In this document: one piece after another, positions 26,565 through 35,709 of the stretch
How positions within the stretch are numbered: position 1 is the first letter of the stretch
Layout of the letters: each line of letters begins with the position of its first letter
Assembly (NCBI RefSeq): GCF_900116065.1
Contig: NZ_FOZV01000009.1
Coordinates: forward strand, 43,896 to 107,895
Reading direction: 5' to 3'
Length of the DNA: 64,000 nt
Source of the DNA: Brevundimonas viscosa
Lineage (GTDB): Bacteria > Pseudomonadota > Alphaproteobacteria > Caulobacterales > Caulobacteraceae
Notes under the pieces: generated by a model
Database searches by the model: none
The model's input: the letters and a program-made list of their open reading frames with translations, nothing else
Told to the model about the DNA's origin: nothing
Program-made: the position numbers and the translations under genes

Positions 26565-27770
26565 TCAGGGCCGGAAACGGAAGAGGTAAGAGAACGGCTG
26601 CCGCTGACCGTTCGGATCGGCGACGGGAGGCACGACCGCGGCCACGACGACGCTTTCGGGACTCTCCGCCGCAAGGGCCGTGATCTCTCCATCCGGCCCC
26701 GCCCCACTCTCAACGGGAGGTTCACCTGCGCCGCCGGTGTAAAGGCGGGCCGGCCAGCCACGGCCACCCGCAACATACACAAGGCGCCGTCCGTCGAGCG
26801 CGATGGGGGCGAGGAAAGAACTGATCGAGCCGTGGCCCTCAACGCCGGATGTGGCCACGCCATTCTGGCCGAAGCGTTGCCAGACATGGCCGGACTGCGT
26901 CAGGAAGACTGCCGCAAACTGGTCGCTGCCGGCGACGGGCGTCAGGCGGACGTTGAAGGCGGAGCCTCGACGGGGCGACGACGACCAGATCGACTGTACG
27001 GAGTCGATCCATCCACCATCGGGGTCCAGGGTCGTCAGGGACATGCGCTCGCCCAACGGATCGCCGGTTCCCCATGCCAGAGCCGCGCCGCCGTCGAGAA
27101 GCGCGTGGGAGGATACATTCGGCATGTGCGAGAGACTGTCCTCAAGCGTTTCCGTCGATCCCTCCCGACCGTGGGGATCGAAGGCCGCGAACCGCAAGGC
27201 GTGCAATCGGGTAGCCGCGGTGAAGCTCGTGAATGCGACGGCCACCGCGTTGTCCCTGAGGGGGATGATCCATCCCCTGCGGGCCTCCTGGGCGGCGGCG
27301 CCGTCGGCCAACGACTCCGTCAGCAGCCGGCTCTCCCCGACAGGCTCCCCCGACCTGTCGAACCGCTGGAGCCTCATGCCCGCCGCCGGAGCATGCGCTT
27401 CGGCGACCTCATCGGCTGTGTAGTAGAGCACCCAGAAACCGCCATCCGAGGCGGGCGCCACATCGAAGACCGTTCTCTGGTCGGGCACGAAGGGGCGGCC
27501 AACCAGGCCCTCGGAGGAGGTGTAGACCTGAACCTGATCCATGCCTCGGCCTTCGGGCCGATCACTGATCGTGAGCACGAAGCGATCGGGCCCGATCACT
27601 TCAAGATCCTTGACGATGCCCGGGAACGGCTGACCGATGCTGCCCCGCTGCTGGGTCGACGAGGGACGCTCGGGCTCGATGTGCTGCGCCGCCGCGGGCC
27701 AGCTTGCCGCCCCGGACGACAGGATCGCGAGGGTCGCGAGCGAGCGGGCGATGGGTGTGAGGTGCCTCAT
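26565..27770 (-). CDS. Secreted hypothetical protein, possible beta-propeller
   Basis: A 401-residue protein with a clear signal peptide ending near AAAQHIEP. The rest is rich in beta-type repeats such as GPDRFVLTIS, DGGFWVLYY and GGAALAWGTG spaced by 50-60 residues, which suggests a periplasmic beta-propeller. GGGAGCC precedes ATG 27770. It is the last gene of a five-gene minus-strand run of unrecognised exported or membrane proteins. No enzymatic motif is visible. Confidence 0.65.
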   Translation of the reverse strand: MRHLTPIARSLATLAILSSGAASWPAAAQHIEPERPSSTQQRGSIGQPFPGIVKDLEVIGPDRFVLTISDRPEGRGMDQVQVYTSSEGLVGRPFVPDQRTVFDVAPASDGGFWVLYYTADEVAEAHAPAAGMRLQRFDRSGEPVGESRLLTESLADGAAAQEARRGWIIPLRDNAVAVAFTSFTAATRLHALRFAAFDPHGREGSTETLEDSLSHMPNVSSHALLDGGAALAWGTGDPLGERMSLTTLDPDGGWIDSVQSIWSSSPRRGSAFNVRLTPVAGSDQFAAVFLTQSGHVWQRFGQNGVATSGVEGHGSISSFLAPIALDGRRLVYVAGGRGWPARLYTGGAGEPPVESGAGPDGEITALAAESPESVVVAAVVPPVADPNGQRQPFSYLFRFRP

Positions 27771-27823
27771 TCAACTGGCTCCCGGAATGCGGCCCGCAGG
27801 TCCGCGGCTGGAGTGCGAGGGGA

Positions 27824-28330
27824 TCAATCTCTGTTCTGGGGCCGGGAACCCAGCGCTTCCTCGATACATCGAAGCGCCGCGGTGCGGGTCCCGCCCGAGA
27901 CGTCGGGTCTCGGATGATCGAAGTCCCGGACGTAGATCGACCGGAGGAAGCCCTCTCTCGCCCGGCCGATGCACTGCATCCGCTGATACGAGCCGCGTTC
28001 GCGCGTGTAGCCCAGCACGATGACCACCAATGGCGCCGCGGTTGCACGTTCGGGTGTGGAAGTTCGCACGCAGTCGACGCGCTCGTGCGTGGGGTCGGGG
28101 TCGTGGGTGAGGCAGTGGCGGAAAACTTCGCCGTCGAACGAGGGGCGGCCGTAACGCAAGCGGCCGTCGGCTTCGAGCGCCTCCAGCAGCCGCACGGTCT
28201 GGCCGGCAAGCGGGTCGCCAGGCCCGCCAGTGGCGAGCACGACGATTTCCGCCTCGGGCACGGAGGAAGCGCCGTTTACAGGGCTGGGCGGCGCGAAAGC
28301 GAGCGCCAGAGCGAGAGCGGCTCGGAACAT
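27824..28330 (-). CDS. Secreted hypothetical protein
   Basis: A 168-residue protein with a signal peptide (MFRAALALALAFAPPSPVNGA). The mature part has EIVVLATGG, PLVVIVLGYTRERGSY and four cysteines that could form two disulfides. GGAGGTGGAG precedes the ATG. It starts three bases after the stop of the upstream gene, so the two are probably cotranscribed. No family recognised. Confidence 0.6.
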   Translation of the reverse strand: MFRAALALALAFAPPSPVNGASSVPEAEIVVLATGGPGDPLAGQTVRLLEALEADGRLRYGRPSFDGEVFRHCLTHDPDPTHERVDCVRTSTPERATAAPLVVIVLGYTRERGSYQRMQCIGRAREGFLRSIYVRDFDHPRPDVSGGTRTAALRCIEEALGSRPQNRD

Positions 28331-28333
28331 CGC

Positions 28334-29044
28334 CTACTCCACCTCCGGCTGAGGCCAGGCGACGGCGCTGATGAGGCGGTTGCCGTGCCCCGTGCGCCAG
28401 GCGCCGAGCCGCCGCATGGGCACTCCCTCTTCGGTCATCTGGACATGGACGGCGGTCGAATCAGGAACGGGCGGAGTGGGTGGCGGCGGCGGAAGCATGG
28501 GCGCTCCGGGAGGCGGAGGCGGCGGCACATAGGGGGCCTCGCCGGGCCAGAAGGGACCCGCCGCGGCGCGGCAGGGGTCGGAGAGGCTGGCTTCGATAGC
28601 CTGCACATCCTGCGCGCGCAGGCGACCGCTGGCCGGTCGCCATCGCTCAGCGTCCAATACAACCCTCGGGGCGCTGCCGGGATGGGGTGGCTGCTGGACC
28701 ACCCGTGGGTCACGGTCCTGTTTCCAGAACCACCACGAGCCGTCGCTCTCCTGCCAGACGGCCGTCCAGATGGTGTTGCCGTAAAGGCCGCCCGGCGGGG
28801 CGATCGTTCGAAACAACACACGCGCGTCACGGGGTGGTGAGGGCCATGGCCCTTCGGGGATCACGAATTCGGCGAACAGCTGATCTTCATAGGCCATGTT
28901 GCGAGCACGCAGCTCGGCCGTTGACGGATCGCTCCGCGCCGCTTCGATGCGGGCGATTTGTTCTGGAGAAGCCACTCGGCATTCAGCGGGACTCTGCTGC
29001 CAGGGCGCTGGCGCGATTTCGTCCACCAGAAGCTCAAACAACAT
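28334..29044 (-). CDS. Hypothetical protein with proline-rich segment
   Basis: A 236-residue protein. After a short hydrophobic start (MLFELLVDEIAPAP) it has a Trp-rich block (WTAVWQESDGSWWFWKQDRD near residue 95) and a polyproline stretch (VPPPPPPGAPMLPPPPPTPP near 180), a likely flexible spacer. ATG 29044 is chosen because GGGAGGG lies six bases upstream; it overlaps the preceding membrane-protein gene by 11 bp. Function unknown. Confidence 0.6.
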   Translation of the reverse strand: MLFELLVDEIAPAPWQQSPAECRVASPEQIARIEAARSDPSTAELRARNMAYEDQLFAEFVIPEGPWPSPPRDARVLFRTIAPPGGLYGNTIWTAVWQESDGSWWFWKQDRDPRVVQQPPHPGSAPRVVLDAERWRPASGRLRAQDVQAIEASLSDPCRAAAGPFWPGEAPYVPPPPPPGAPMLPPPPPTPPVPDSTAVHVQMTEEGVPMRRLGAWRTGHGNRLISAVAWPQPEVE

Positions 29045-29471
29045 CAGCAGCCCTCCCGCCGCCGACAGCAAGCCGCCCGCGGGTTTCGCGAACCAGGCCG
29101 AAGACGGCGCCGCCGACCGCGCCCGCGCCCGCCGTCATCAGCAACAGGATCCAGCCCGGCTCTCGCTGGTCGTCCGGGGTTCCGCCGCTGGAGAGGAGGA
29201 GCACCCCGGCGAGCAGCCCGACGATCGCGCCCGCCGCCACGAACCAGGGCAGGCTGTCCCGCCGGACCGCTTTCAGAATCAGGAAGGACGGCAGGCCGCC
29301 GATCAGGGCGGCCGGAACAGTGAACAGAAGACCGAAAAGCGCGTAGGCGAGCGCGCCGAAAAACCATGACGCAGGCTCTGCGCCCGACGAGGCGCTGAGG
29401 GCCGCTCCCAATGCGAAACTGGAGGCGAAGGGAGCCGCTGCAAAGGCCACGATAGTCCGTGCGACCGACAT
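29034..29471 (-). CDS. Hypothetical membrane protein with four helices
   Basis: A 145-residue protein with four hydrophobic segments: IVAFAAAPFASSFALGAAL, WFFGALAYALFGLLFTVPAA, PWFVAAGAIVGLLAGVLLL and ILLLMTAGAGAVGGAVFGLV. Short charged loops separate them. It overlaps the next gene by 11 bp, implying coupling. No family recognised. Confidence 0.6.
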   Translation of the reverse strand: MSVARTIVAFAAAPFASSFALGAALSASSGAEPASWFFGALAYALFGLLFTVPAALIGGLPSFLILKAVRRDSLPWFVAAGAIVGLLAGVLLLSSGGTPDDQREPGWILLLMTAGAGAVGGAVFGLVRETRGRLAVGGGRAADVV

Positions 29472-29675
29472 TTCTCACCCCCGCGCCGACCGTGACTGGA
29501 ACCGGCCTTGTCTAAAACGTCAAGGTTGAACCGGACGTGCGTCAGATTGCGTCATGCTGCGCTTGGGGTCCCGCACCTCTCCCGACAGGGCAGCCGCTCC
29601 AGACGACGTACCGGGCGAGGTCTGTCAGCTGAGGAGAGCTTCACGCTGGCGTCCAGGGAAGCTCCAGTCGCCCCG

Positions 29676-30149
29676 TCATCCGCAGGTCGGTTGTGCGTTC
29701 TCCGGCTCGACCACGATCTCGACACGCTCGTCGTTCACCGCCCACGCGACCGCATCTCCGCAAGCGATCGTCCAGACGCGGTCTGCAGGAATGCCGCCTT
29801 CCACGAGCAGCTCCCGAACCAGATTGGCCCGGATTTGCGAGCGCATGGCGCGATCCATCTCCTTGGTGTCCCGGAAGTGCGAGTGACCCACCACGGTGAC
29901 CCGCATCCCGGGCCGAAGCGGGGTGCAGGGGGCCCGGCAGCCCTCCACGCCCGTCACCCGCCGCGCCGTCCGCTTGACGCCTTCGCGAAAGACCTCGTCC
30001 AGCGCGATCATTGGCCCGATGAACTGGACCCGGCTGACGACCGCCCGGGAGCCGCCGCCCTCGGCCTGCTGCGCCTTAACCGGACTATCAAGACAGAAGA
30101 GCATCAGGCTGGCGAAGGCCAGCGAGCGGAATTTCAGACCCTTGCCCAT
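29676..30149 (-). CDS. Periplasmic OmpA-like domain protein
   Basis: A 157-residue exported protein: basic start, hydrophobic segment LAFASLMLFCLDSPVKAQ, then a domain with VTVVGHSHFRDT, RSQIRANLVRELLVEGGIPADRV and NDERVEIVVEPE. This follows the OmpA/MotB peptidoglycan-binding pattern (GH-x-D...R-A...NRRVEI), though without the usual RR and with altered loops. ATG 30149 is chosen because it gives the signal peptide. A 204-bp gap separates it from the downstream genes, and 292 bp of apparently gene-free sequence lies upstream. Confidence 0.6.
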   Translation of the reverse strand: MGKGLKFRSLAFASLMLFCLDSPVKAQQAEGGGSRAVVSRVQFIGPMIALDEVFREGVKRTARRVTGVEGCRAPCTPLRPGMRVTVVGHSHFRDTKEMDRAMRSQIRANLVRELLVEGGIPADRVWTIACGDAVAWAVNDERVEIVVEPENAQPTCG

Positions 30150-30441
30150 AGAATAAACCTGCAGCTCGAACTGTGGATCGCCTCGGGATTGATCTCGCCT
30201 GGAGCGCCCGAGCCGGTGAGAAACAGCTTGACTGAAACCGTCGTCGACCAAGGCGTCAAGGGCTCGAGCGGCAGCGGTCAGATCGCGTCATCGGCGCCCT
30301 TGGCTCCGAGCAGGCCCCACCTCCGGTCCGTGCTTCCAACAGGTCGCTCGACCAGCGCCGCCGGAGAGCGAGCGATTGTCCGTCGCTGACGGTCAGCCCC
30401 GCCAAACTGGGTGATGCTGCGTCTTGCACCTCAGGCGACGC

Positions 30442-31242
30442 TCAGAATCGCCGCGGTGTGTCGGCAGCGATCTCGCCTCTCACCGGCGCCTCCGCCTCCC
30501 GCACCGCTCCGAACACCCGGCGGAAGCTCGTCTTCAGCGCCGCGTCGGCCTCGTCCAGCGTGGCCGGCACGCCGAGGTCGACGAGGCTGGTGACGCCGTG
30601 CTCCTGGATGCCGCACGGCACGATGCCGGCGAAGTGCGACAGGTCGGGCTCCACGTTCAGGCTGACGCCGTGGAAGCTGACCCAGCGGCGCACCTTGACC
30701 CCGATGGCGGCGATCTTGTCATCTCTTCCCCCGCTCGCGGGGGGAGTGTCGGCGTAGCCGACGAGGGGGGGCCGCGACCACCCCGCGCCCTTGCGCTCGA
30801 CCCACACGCCGACCCGGCCCTCGCGCGTTCCGGCGGGGACCCCGAACTCGCCCAGCGCGCCGACGATCCACTGCTCCAGCCCGCGCACGAAGGCGCGCAC
30901 GTCGCGGCCGCGCCGGTCGAGGTCGAGCATCACATAGGCCACCCGCTGGCCGGGACCGTGATAGGTGAACTGCCCCCCGCGCCCCGTGCGGTGCACCGGA
31001 AATCGGCCGGGATCGAGCAGGTCGCTGTCCTTCGACGACACCCCGGCGGTGTAGAGCGGCGGGTGCTCCAGCAGCCAGACCAGCTCGTCGGCCTCGCCGG
31101 CCGCGATGGCCGCGGCCCGGGCCTCCATCGCCGCCACCGCCTCGGGGTAGCCGACGTAGCCCGGCGACACGGCCCAGCCCGCCGGCCGTCCGTCGGCCCG
31201 GACCAGCTTCGCCGTCGATTCGCTTAAGGTTGGGGAAACCAT
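30442..31242 (-). CDS. lipB: Octanoyl-[acyl-carrier-protein]:protein N-octanoyltransferase
   Basis: LipB transfers octanoate from ACP to lipoate-dependent enzymes. The 266-residue product has [25 protein letters not shown], the catalytic Lys in [20 protein letters not shown], and the catalytic Cys in [15 protein letters not shown]. Between GRVGVWVE and KIAAIGV there are about 24 extra or replaced residues ([17 protein letters not shown]) encoded by a palindromic repeat. Normal LipB is 210-240 residues, so the insert and a longer tail explain the size. The start is 29 bp from the divergent fliN. Confidence 0.92.
   Translation of the reverse strand: MVSPTLSESTAKLVRADGRPAGWAVSPGYVGYPEAVAAMEARAAAIAAGEADELVWLLEHPPLYTAGVSSKDSDLLDPGRFPVHRTGRGGQFTYHGPGQRVAYVMLDLDRRGRDVRAFVRGLEQWIVGALGEFGVPAGTREGRVGVWVERKGAGWSRPPLVGYADTPPASGGRDDKIAAIGVKVRRWVSFHGVSLNVEPDLSHFAGIVPCGIQEHGVTSLVDLGVPATLDEADAALKTSFRRVFGAVREAEAPVRGEIAADTPRRF
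30719..30785. repeat. Double-hairpin repeat inserted in frame in lipB
   Basis: The segment contains two adjacent hairpins, CTTCCCCCGCTCGCGGGGGGAG and GTCGGCGTAGCCGAC, followed by GAGGGGGGGCCGCGACCACCCC. It reads through in frame in lipB as a 20-25 residue insert between the substrate-binding strand and the catalytic Lys. The hairpin style is that of a dispersed intergenic repeat. Confidence 0.7.
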
Positions 31243-31274
31243 GACGCTCCAATGTGGGGGTCGGGAGCGTCATG
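31240..31274. promoter_or_regulatory. Inverted repeat containing both lipB and fliN starts
   Basis: CATGACGCTCC (31240-31250) and GGAGCGTCATG (31264-31274) are perfect 11-bp arms around a 13-bp centre. Each arm contains a ribosome site (GGAG) and an ATG, one for lipB leftward and one for fliN rightward. Transcripts starting further upstream of either gene would carry the whole hairpin and could mask the start. Confidence 0.6.
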
Positions 31275-31568
31275 CAAGATCACCCCTCCGAAGTTCAGTC
31301 CGCGTCGAGTCCCCCCATGAGCCAGATCGAAGCCGTCGACGTGGAGATCTCGGTTGTGCTGGGGCGCTCGGTGCTGCCCATGGCCCAGCTGCTGCGCATG
31401 GGCCGCGGCGCCGTCATTCCGCTCGACGCCTCCGAGAACGACGAGGTCTGGATCCTCGCCAACAACCACCCCGTCGCCCGCGGCGCCATCGAGATCCGCG
31501 AGGACCGCATCGCCATCACCGTCACCCGCCCGGCCGACGTATACGATTTCATGGCGGGGGCGGCGTAG
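31272..31568 (+). CDS. fliN: Flagellar motor switch protein FliN
   Basis: A 98-residue SpoA-type switch component of the C-ring, which works with FliM and FliG in rotation and switching. EISVVLGRSVLPMAQLLRMGRGAV, PLDASENDEVWILANN, ARGAIEIREDRIAITVT is the standard FliN sequence. ATG 31272 follows GGGAGCGTC. It is separated from the fliM locus by about 14 kb, which is usual for Caulobacterales. It is divergent from lipB and followed by tRNA-Leu. Confidence 0.92.
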   Translation: MQDHPSEVQSASSPPMSQIEAVDVEISVVLGRSVLPMAQLLRMGRGAVIPLDASENDEVWILANNHPVARGAIEIREDRIAITVTRPADVYDFMAGAA

Positions 31569-31619
31569 GGCCCCTTCCCTTTCGCCCCGACACCCGCTAT
31601 CTGCCCCCCTCCGATGCGA

Positions 31620-31704
31620 GCGGTCGTGGCGGAATTGGTAGACGCGCAGCGTTGAGGTCGCTGTGGGGCAACCCGTGGAAGTTCGAGTCTTCTCGACCGC
31701 ACCA
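31620..31704 (+). tRNA. tRNA-Leu (GAG)
   Basis: A class II tRNA with a long variable arm. Acceptor arms GCGGTCG and CGACCGC, anticodon stem CAGCG/CGCTG with loop TTGAGGT (anticodon GAG), variable arm TGGGGCAACCCGT, T-arm AGTTCGAGT region, encoded CCA at 31702-31704. Confidence 0.94.
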
Positions 31705-31770
31705 AATCGGAACCGAATTTATTTTCGAGGAAAATCATCGGCTTCTAGCTGACGTTTCGGGAGTCGCGGC

Positions 31771-33183
31771 ATGAACTCCAATACAATGCCCCTCCCCGTC
31801 GCCGATGAGGACATCGAGCACGTCGCCCTCGACGAGGACTACGTCCTCACCCCGGCCTTCGTCGAGAAGGTGGTCGACGCCGCCGACGACGGCGACGGCC
31901 TGAAGCTCCGCGGCCTGCTCGAGGACCTGCACCCTGCCGACGTCGCCGACCTGATGGGCTTCCTGACGGCCGAGCATCGCGCCGTCGTCACCCTCTGGCT
32001 GCCGCCGGATCTGCTCGCCGAGACCCTGCCCGAGCTTGACGACGGCATCCGCGAGGAGGTGCTCGAGCGAGTCCCCCACCTGACCCTCGCCGAGGCCCTG
32101 CAGGAGCTCGATTCGGACGACGCCGCCGCCGTCGTCGAGGACCTCGAGCAGGATCAGCGCGAGAAGGTGCTGGCGGCCATGCCCGAGGTCGACCGCGCCG
32201 CCATCGAAAGCTCGCTGGGCTACGCCGAGGACTCCGCCGGCCGCCTGATGCAGCGCGAGGTCATGGCCGCGCCGCAGTTCTGGAACGTCGGCGACACCAT
32301 CGACCACGTCCGCGCCCAGGGCGAGGAGTTGCCCGAGCTGTTCTTCGACATCTACGTCGTCGACCCGCTGAACCGCCCCGTCGGCGGCGTCCCCGTCAGC
32401 CGGCTGCTGCGCACGCCGCGGGCCACCCCGCTCAGCGAGATAATGGACCCGGTCAACGAGATCGCCGTCGACCAGGACCAGGAAGAGGTCGCCTACATCT
32501 TCGAGAAATACCACCTGATCTCGGCCCCGGTCATCGACAGCGCCGGCCGGCTGGTGGGCCAGGTCACCGTCGACGACATCGTCAACATCATCCAGGAGGA
32601 GAACCGCGAGGACATCCTCCGCCTCGCCGGCGTCGCCGACGAGGACCGCGGCTCCTCGGTGTCCGAGATCGTCCGCGGCCGGGTGCCGTGGCTGGCGATC
32701 AACCTCGCCACCGCGGTTCTCGGAGCCAGCGTCATCGGCTGGTTCGAGGGCACCATCCAGGAGATCGTCGCCCTCGCCATTCTGATGCCGATTGTGTCAG
32801 CGATCGGCGGAAACGCGGGCACCCAGGCTCTGACAGTGACCGTCCGGGCCCTCGCCACGCGCGAACTGAACAGCTCGAACGCGCCGCGGACCTTCTGGCG
32901 CGAAATGCTGGTGGGCATGGCCAACGGGCTGGTGCTGGCGCCCCTGATCGGCGTCGCCACCGCCTTCTGGTTCTGGGACGAGGACTGGAGGATCGGCCTG
33001 GTCATCGCCGCCGCCATGGTGCTCAACCTGCTGGTCGCCGCAACCGTGGGCGTGCTGACGCCGCTCACCTTGTCGCGCCTGAAGTTCGACCCGGCCGTCT
33101 CCTCGGCCGTCTTCGTCACGGCCACGACCGATTTCTTCGGTTTCCTGATCTTCCTCGGCCTGGCGACGGTCGTCCTGCTGTAG
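31771..33183 (+). CDS. mgtE: Magnesium transporter MgtE
   Basis: A 470-residue Mg2+ channel. It has an N-terminal superhelical domain (LRGLLEDLHPADVADLMGFL, LDSDDAAAVVEDL), two CBS domains (about 150-275, with SAPVIDSAGRLVGQVTVDDI), and a C-terminal five-helix pore with PIVSAIGGNAGTQALTV, the conserved GGNxGxQ signature. CBS and N domains close the pore at high internal Mg2+. The frame begins at 31771 with an ATG about 65 bp after tRNA-Leu. Confidence 0.94.
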   Translation: MNSNTMPLPVADEDIEHVALDEDYVLTPAFVEKVVDAADDGDGLKLRGLLEDLHPADVADLMGFLTAEHRAVVTLWLPPDLLAETLPELDDGIREEVLERVPHLTLAEALQELDSDDAAAVVEDLEQDQREKVLAAMPEVDRAAIESSLGYAEDSAGRLMQREVMAAPQFWNVGDTIDHVRAQGEELPELFFDIYVVDPLNRPVGGVPVSRLLRTPRATPLSEIMDPVNEIAVDQDQEEVAYIFEKYHLISAPVIDSAGRLVGQVTVDDIVNIIQEENREDILRLAGVADEDRGSSVSEIVRGRVPWLAINLATAVLGASVIGWFEGTIQEIVALAILMPIVSAIGGNAGTQALTVTVRALATRELNSSNAPRTFWREMLVGMANGLVLAPLIGVATAFWFWDEDWRIGLVIAAAMVLNLLVAATVGVLTPLTLSRLKFDPAVSSAVFVTATTDFFGFLIFLGLATVVLL

Positions 33184-33244
33184 GCCCGGGGCTTGCTGGT
33201 TCCCTTGACGAGCGAGCGTTTGCGTCTCGATTTGGGTCAATCCG

Positions 33245-34507
33245 GTGTCCGACACGGCCAGATCACGTCTGAAGGTCTCCCGCGAGGGGATCGTGCTCAT
33301 CAAGAGCTTCGAGGGCTTCCGCCCGCGCGCCGTCCTCAATGAGGAGGGCCGCTGGACGATCGGCTACGGCCATACGGCCTCGGCCCGCGAAGGCCTGACG
33401 GTCGGCGAACAGGACGCCGAACTGCTGCTGCAGTACGATCTGCTGCCGGTGGTGAAGGCTCTGAACGAGCAGGTCGCCATCCCCCTGAACCAGCACCAGT
33501 TCGACGCCCTGGCCAGCTTCGCCGTCTCCGTCGGCGTCGACCGCTTCCTGCGGTCAGATGTGCTTTTGCGGCTGAACGCCGGTCACGCCGGCGAGGCCGC
33601 CGACGCCCTGTTCGACTGGCCCGAGCCGCCGGCGCCGGACAGCGCGCTGCGCCGCCGCGCCGCGGAGCGCGCCCTTTTCGTCGCCGATCCGCTGGCGCCG
33701 ATCCATCTCGCCGACCTGCTGGCGGCCCCCCTGCCCCCGCCGCGCACGTCGCCAGCTTCCTCCGACGCCCGGGCGGCCGCAATCGCGGCCCTGCTGGGAG
33801 AAGCGGCGGAGCCCGACGAGGCCGCTGCTGCGCCGGTCGGCTCCGCCCTCGGGAGCTGGGCGCCGCAGGAGCCGGCCTTCCTCGCGCCGGCCCAGACCTC
33901 GGTGCACCAGCGGTTCTCACCCTACGCAGGGGTGACCACCGGACCGTTGCCCGGGCTCCCGACACTCGATGCGCCCGCATCCGCCGGGGACGCGGAACCC
34001 GGGTCCGGGCCATCCGCGGACTCGCAGCCGACGCCCGGGCCCTCATTCGACCCTGTCGCGGCCGCCGCCGAGGCGCCGCGGGTCGAACCGGAACCCGCGC
34101 CTGAGGCCCGGCCCGCTTCCGAGCCGGTCGAGCCGCTGGTCCTCACCCCGGCGCGGGAAGGCGACTTCGCCGAGGTCCAACGCGAGCCCTGGGGGGCGGA
34201 GCAGCCCGCCGCCGCGCTGCAGGGTGAAACGGAGCTGTTCGACGACGAAGCCTCGCTCTCGGTGCTTCGACACGAGAGGGAGCCGCCACGTCCGCGTCGC
34301 TTCGACTGGGGCGAAACGGGCGCCTTCCTGATCATGGGCATGGTTGGACTGGGCGCCTGCGCCGCCGCCGCCGCGTCCTTCCGGAAGGCCATGACCGGGG
34401 GCGCCGGCGACTTCGCCATCATCGGGTGGGTGCTGGCGCTGATCGGCCTGACCTGCGTCGGCGTCTCCTCATGGAACCTGTATCGGCGCTGGGGTCGGCG
34501 CGACTGA
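33245..34507 (+). CDS. spmX: Polar muramidase-like protein SpmX
   Basis: A 420-residue protein. Residues about 10-145 form a GH24 lysozyme-like domain with SFEGFRPRA (catalytic-type Glu), RWTIGYGHT and [17 protein letters not shown] long Pro/Ala/Glu-rich, low-complexity region follows (about 155-345), then two transmembrane helices ([19 protein letters not shown] and [21 protein letters not shown]). This architecture is that of Caulobacter SpmX, which marks the old pole and recruits the kinase DivJ. A cytoplasmic muramidase domain without a signal peptide argues against a simple endolysin. Translation starts at GTG 33245. Confidence 0.88.
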   Translation: MSDTARSRLKVSREGIVLIKSFEGFRPRAVLNEEGRWTIGYGHTASAREGLTVGEQDAELLLQYDLLPVVKALNEQVAIPLNQHQFDALASFAVSVGVDRFLRSDVLLRLNAGHAGEAADALFDWPEPPAPDSALRRRAAERALFVADPLAPIHLADLLAAPLPPPRTSPASSDARAAAIAALLGEAAEPDEAAAAPVGSALGSWAPQEPAFLAPAQTSVHQRFSPYAGVTTGPLPGLPTLDAPASAGDAEPGSGPSADSQPTPGPSFDPVAAAAEAPRVEPEPAPEARPASEPVEPLVLTPAREGDFAEVQREPWGAEQPAAALQGETELFDDEASLSVLRHEREPPRPRRFDWGETGAFLIMGMVGLGACAAAAASFRKAMTGGAGDFAIIGWVLALIGLTCVGVSSWNLYRRWGRRD

Positions 34508-34544
34508 CTTTGCCCGGCGCGCCCGCGATGCTACGCCCGCGGCC

Positions 34545-35708
34545 ATGAGCATTCCCAACGCCCCCCAATCCATGGAATTCGGCCTCGGCGAGACCGCCGA
34601 CGCCATCCGTGAGACCACCGCCCGCTGGGCCGCCGACCGTCTGGCCCCGCTGGCCGCAGAGATCGACGAGACCAACCTGTTCCGGCGCGAGCTGTGGCCC
34701 GAGATGGGCGAGCTCGGGCTGCACGGCATCACCGTCGAGGAAGAGTACGGCGGCCTTGGCCTCGGCTACCTTGAGCATGTGGTCGCCATGGAGGAAGTCT
34801 CCCGCGCCTCGGCCTCGATCGGCCTCAGCTACGGGGCCCATTCCAACCTGTGCGTCAACCAGATCCGCCGCTGGGGCACGGACGAACAGAAGCAGCGCTA
34901 CCTGCCGAAGCTGATCTCCGGCGAGCACGTCGGTTCGCTGGCCATGTCCGAGGCCGGCTCGGGGTCGGACGTCATGTCGATGCGCACCCGTGCCGAGAAG
35001 AAGGGCGACCGCTACGTCCTCAACGGGACCAAGTTCTGGATCACCAACGCCCCGCACGCCGACACCCTGGTGGTCTACGCCCGCACCGGCGACGGCAACG
35101 GCGGCGTCACCGCCTTCCTGGTCGAGAAGGGCATGAAGGGGTTCAGCGTCTCGAAGAAGCTGGACAAGATGGGCATGCGCGGCTCGGACACCGCCGAGCT
35201 GGTGTTCGAGGACTGCGAGGTCCCCGAAGAGAACATCATGGGCGGCGAGGGGCGCGGCGCGGCCGTGCTCATGTCGGGCCTCGACTATGAACGGGCGGTG
35301 CTGTCGGCGGGTCCGCTGGGCATCATGCAGGCGGCGCTGGACGTGGTTCTGCCCTACGTCCGCGAGCGCAAGCAGTTCGGCAAGGCCATCGGCTCCTTCC
35401 AGCTGATGCAGGGCAAGATTGCCGACATGTACGTGGCCCTGAACAGCGCCCGCGCCTACGTCTACTCGGTGGCCCGCGCCTGCGACGCCGGCCTGACCAC
35501 CCGCTACGACGCCGCCGGCGCCATCCTGCTGGCCTCGGAGAACGCGGTGAAGGTGACGCTGGAAGCCGTGCAGGCCCTCGGCGGCGCCGGCTATACGAAG
35601 GAATGGCCGGTCGAGCGTCTGGTCCGCGACGCCAAGCTCTACGACATCGGCGCCGGCACCAACGAAATCCGGCGCTTCCTGATCGGACGGGAGCTTCTGG
35701 GAGGCTGA
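34545..35708 (+). CDS. ivd: Isovaleryl-CoA dehydrogenase
   Basis: A 387-residue acyl-CoA dehydrogenase. [47 protein letters not shown] and the C-terminal [18 protein letters not shown] are FAD-binding and family features. The catalytic Glu lies in [14 protein letters not shown], the position used by isovaleryl-CoA dehydrogenases rather than the C-terminal Glu of short-chain enzymes. It should oxidise isovaleryl-CoA in leucine breakdown. The next steps (methylcrotonyl-CoA carboxylase) are not in the window. Confidence 0.9.
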   Translation: MSIPNAPQSMEFGLGETADAIRETTARWAADRLAPLAAEIDETNLFRRELWPEMGELGLHGITVEEEYGGLGLGYLEHVVAMEEVSRASASIGLSYGAHSNLCVNQIRRWGTDEQKQRYLPKLISGEHVGSLAMSEAGSGSDVMSMRTRAEKKGDRYVLNGTKFWITNAPHADTLVVYARTGDGNGGVTAFLVEKGMKGFSVSKKLDKMGMRGSDTAELVFEDCEVPEENIMGGEGRGAAVLMSGLDYERAVLSAGPLGIMQAALDVVLPYVRERKQFGKAIGSFQLMQGKIADMYVALNSARAYVYSVARACDAGLTTRYDAAGAILLASENAVKVTLEAVQALGGAGYTKEWPVERLVRDAKLYDIGAGTNEIRRFLIGRELLGG

Positions 35709-35709
35709 G

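Noticed and set aside
30150..30441. A gene in the gap before lipB
   Set aside because: Only short overlapping frames with no motif or ribosome site; I see nothing supportable there.
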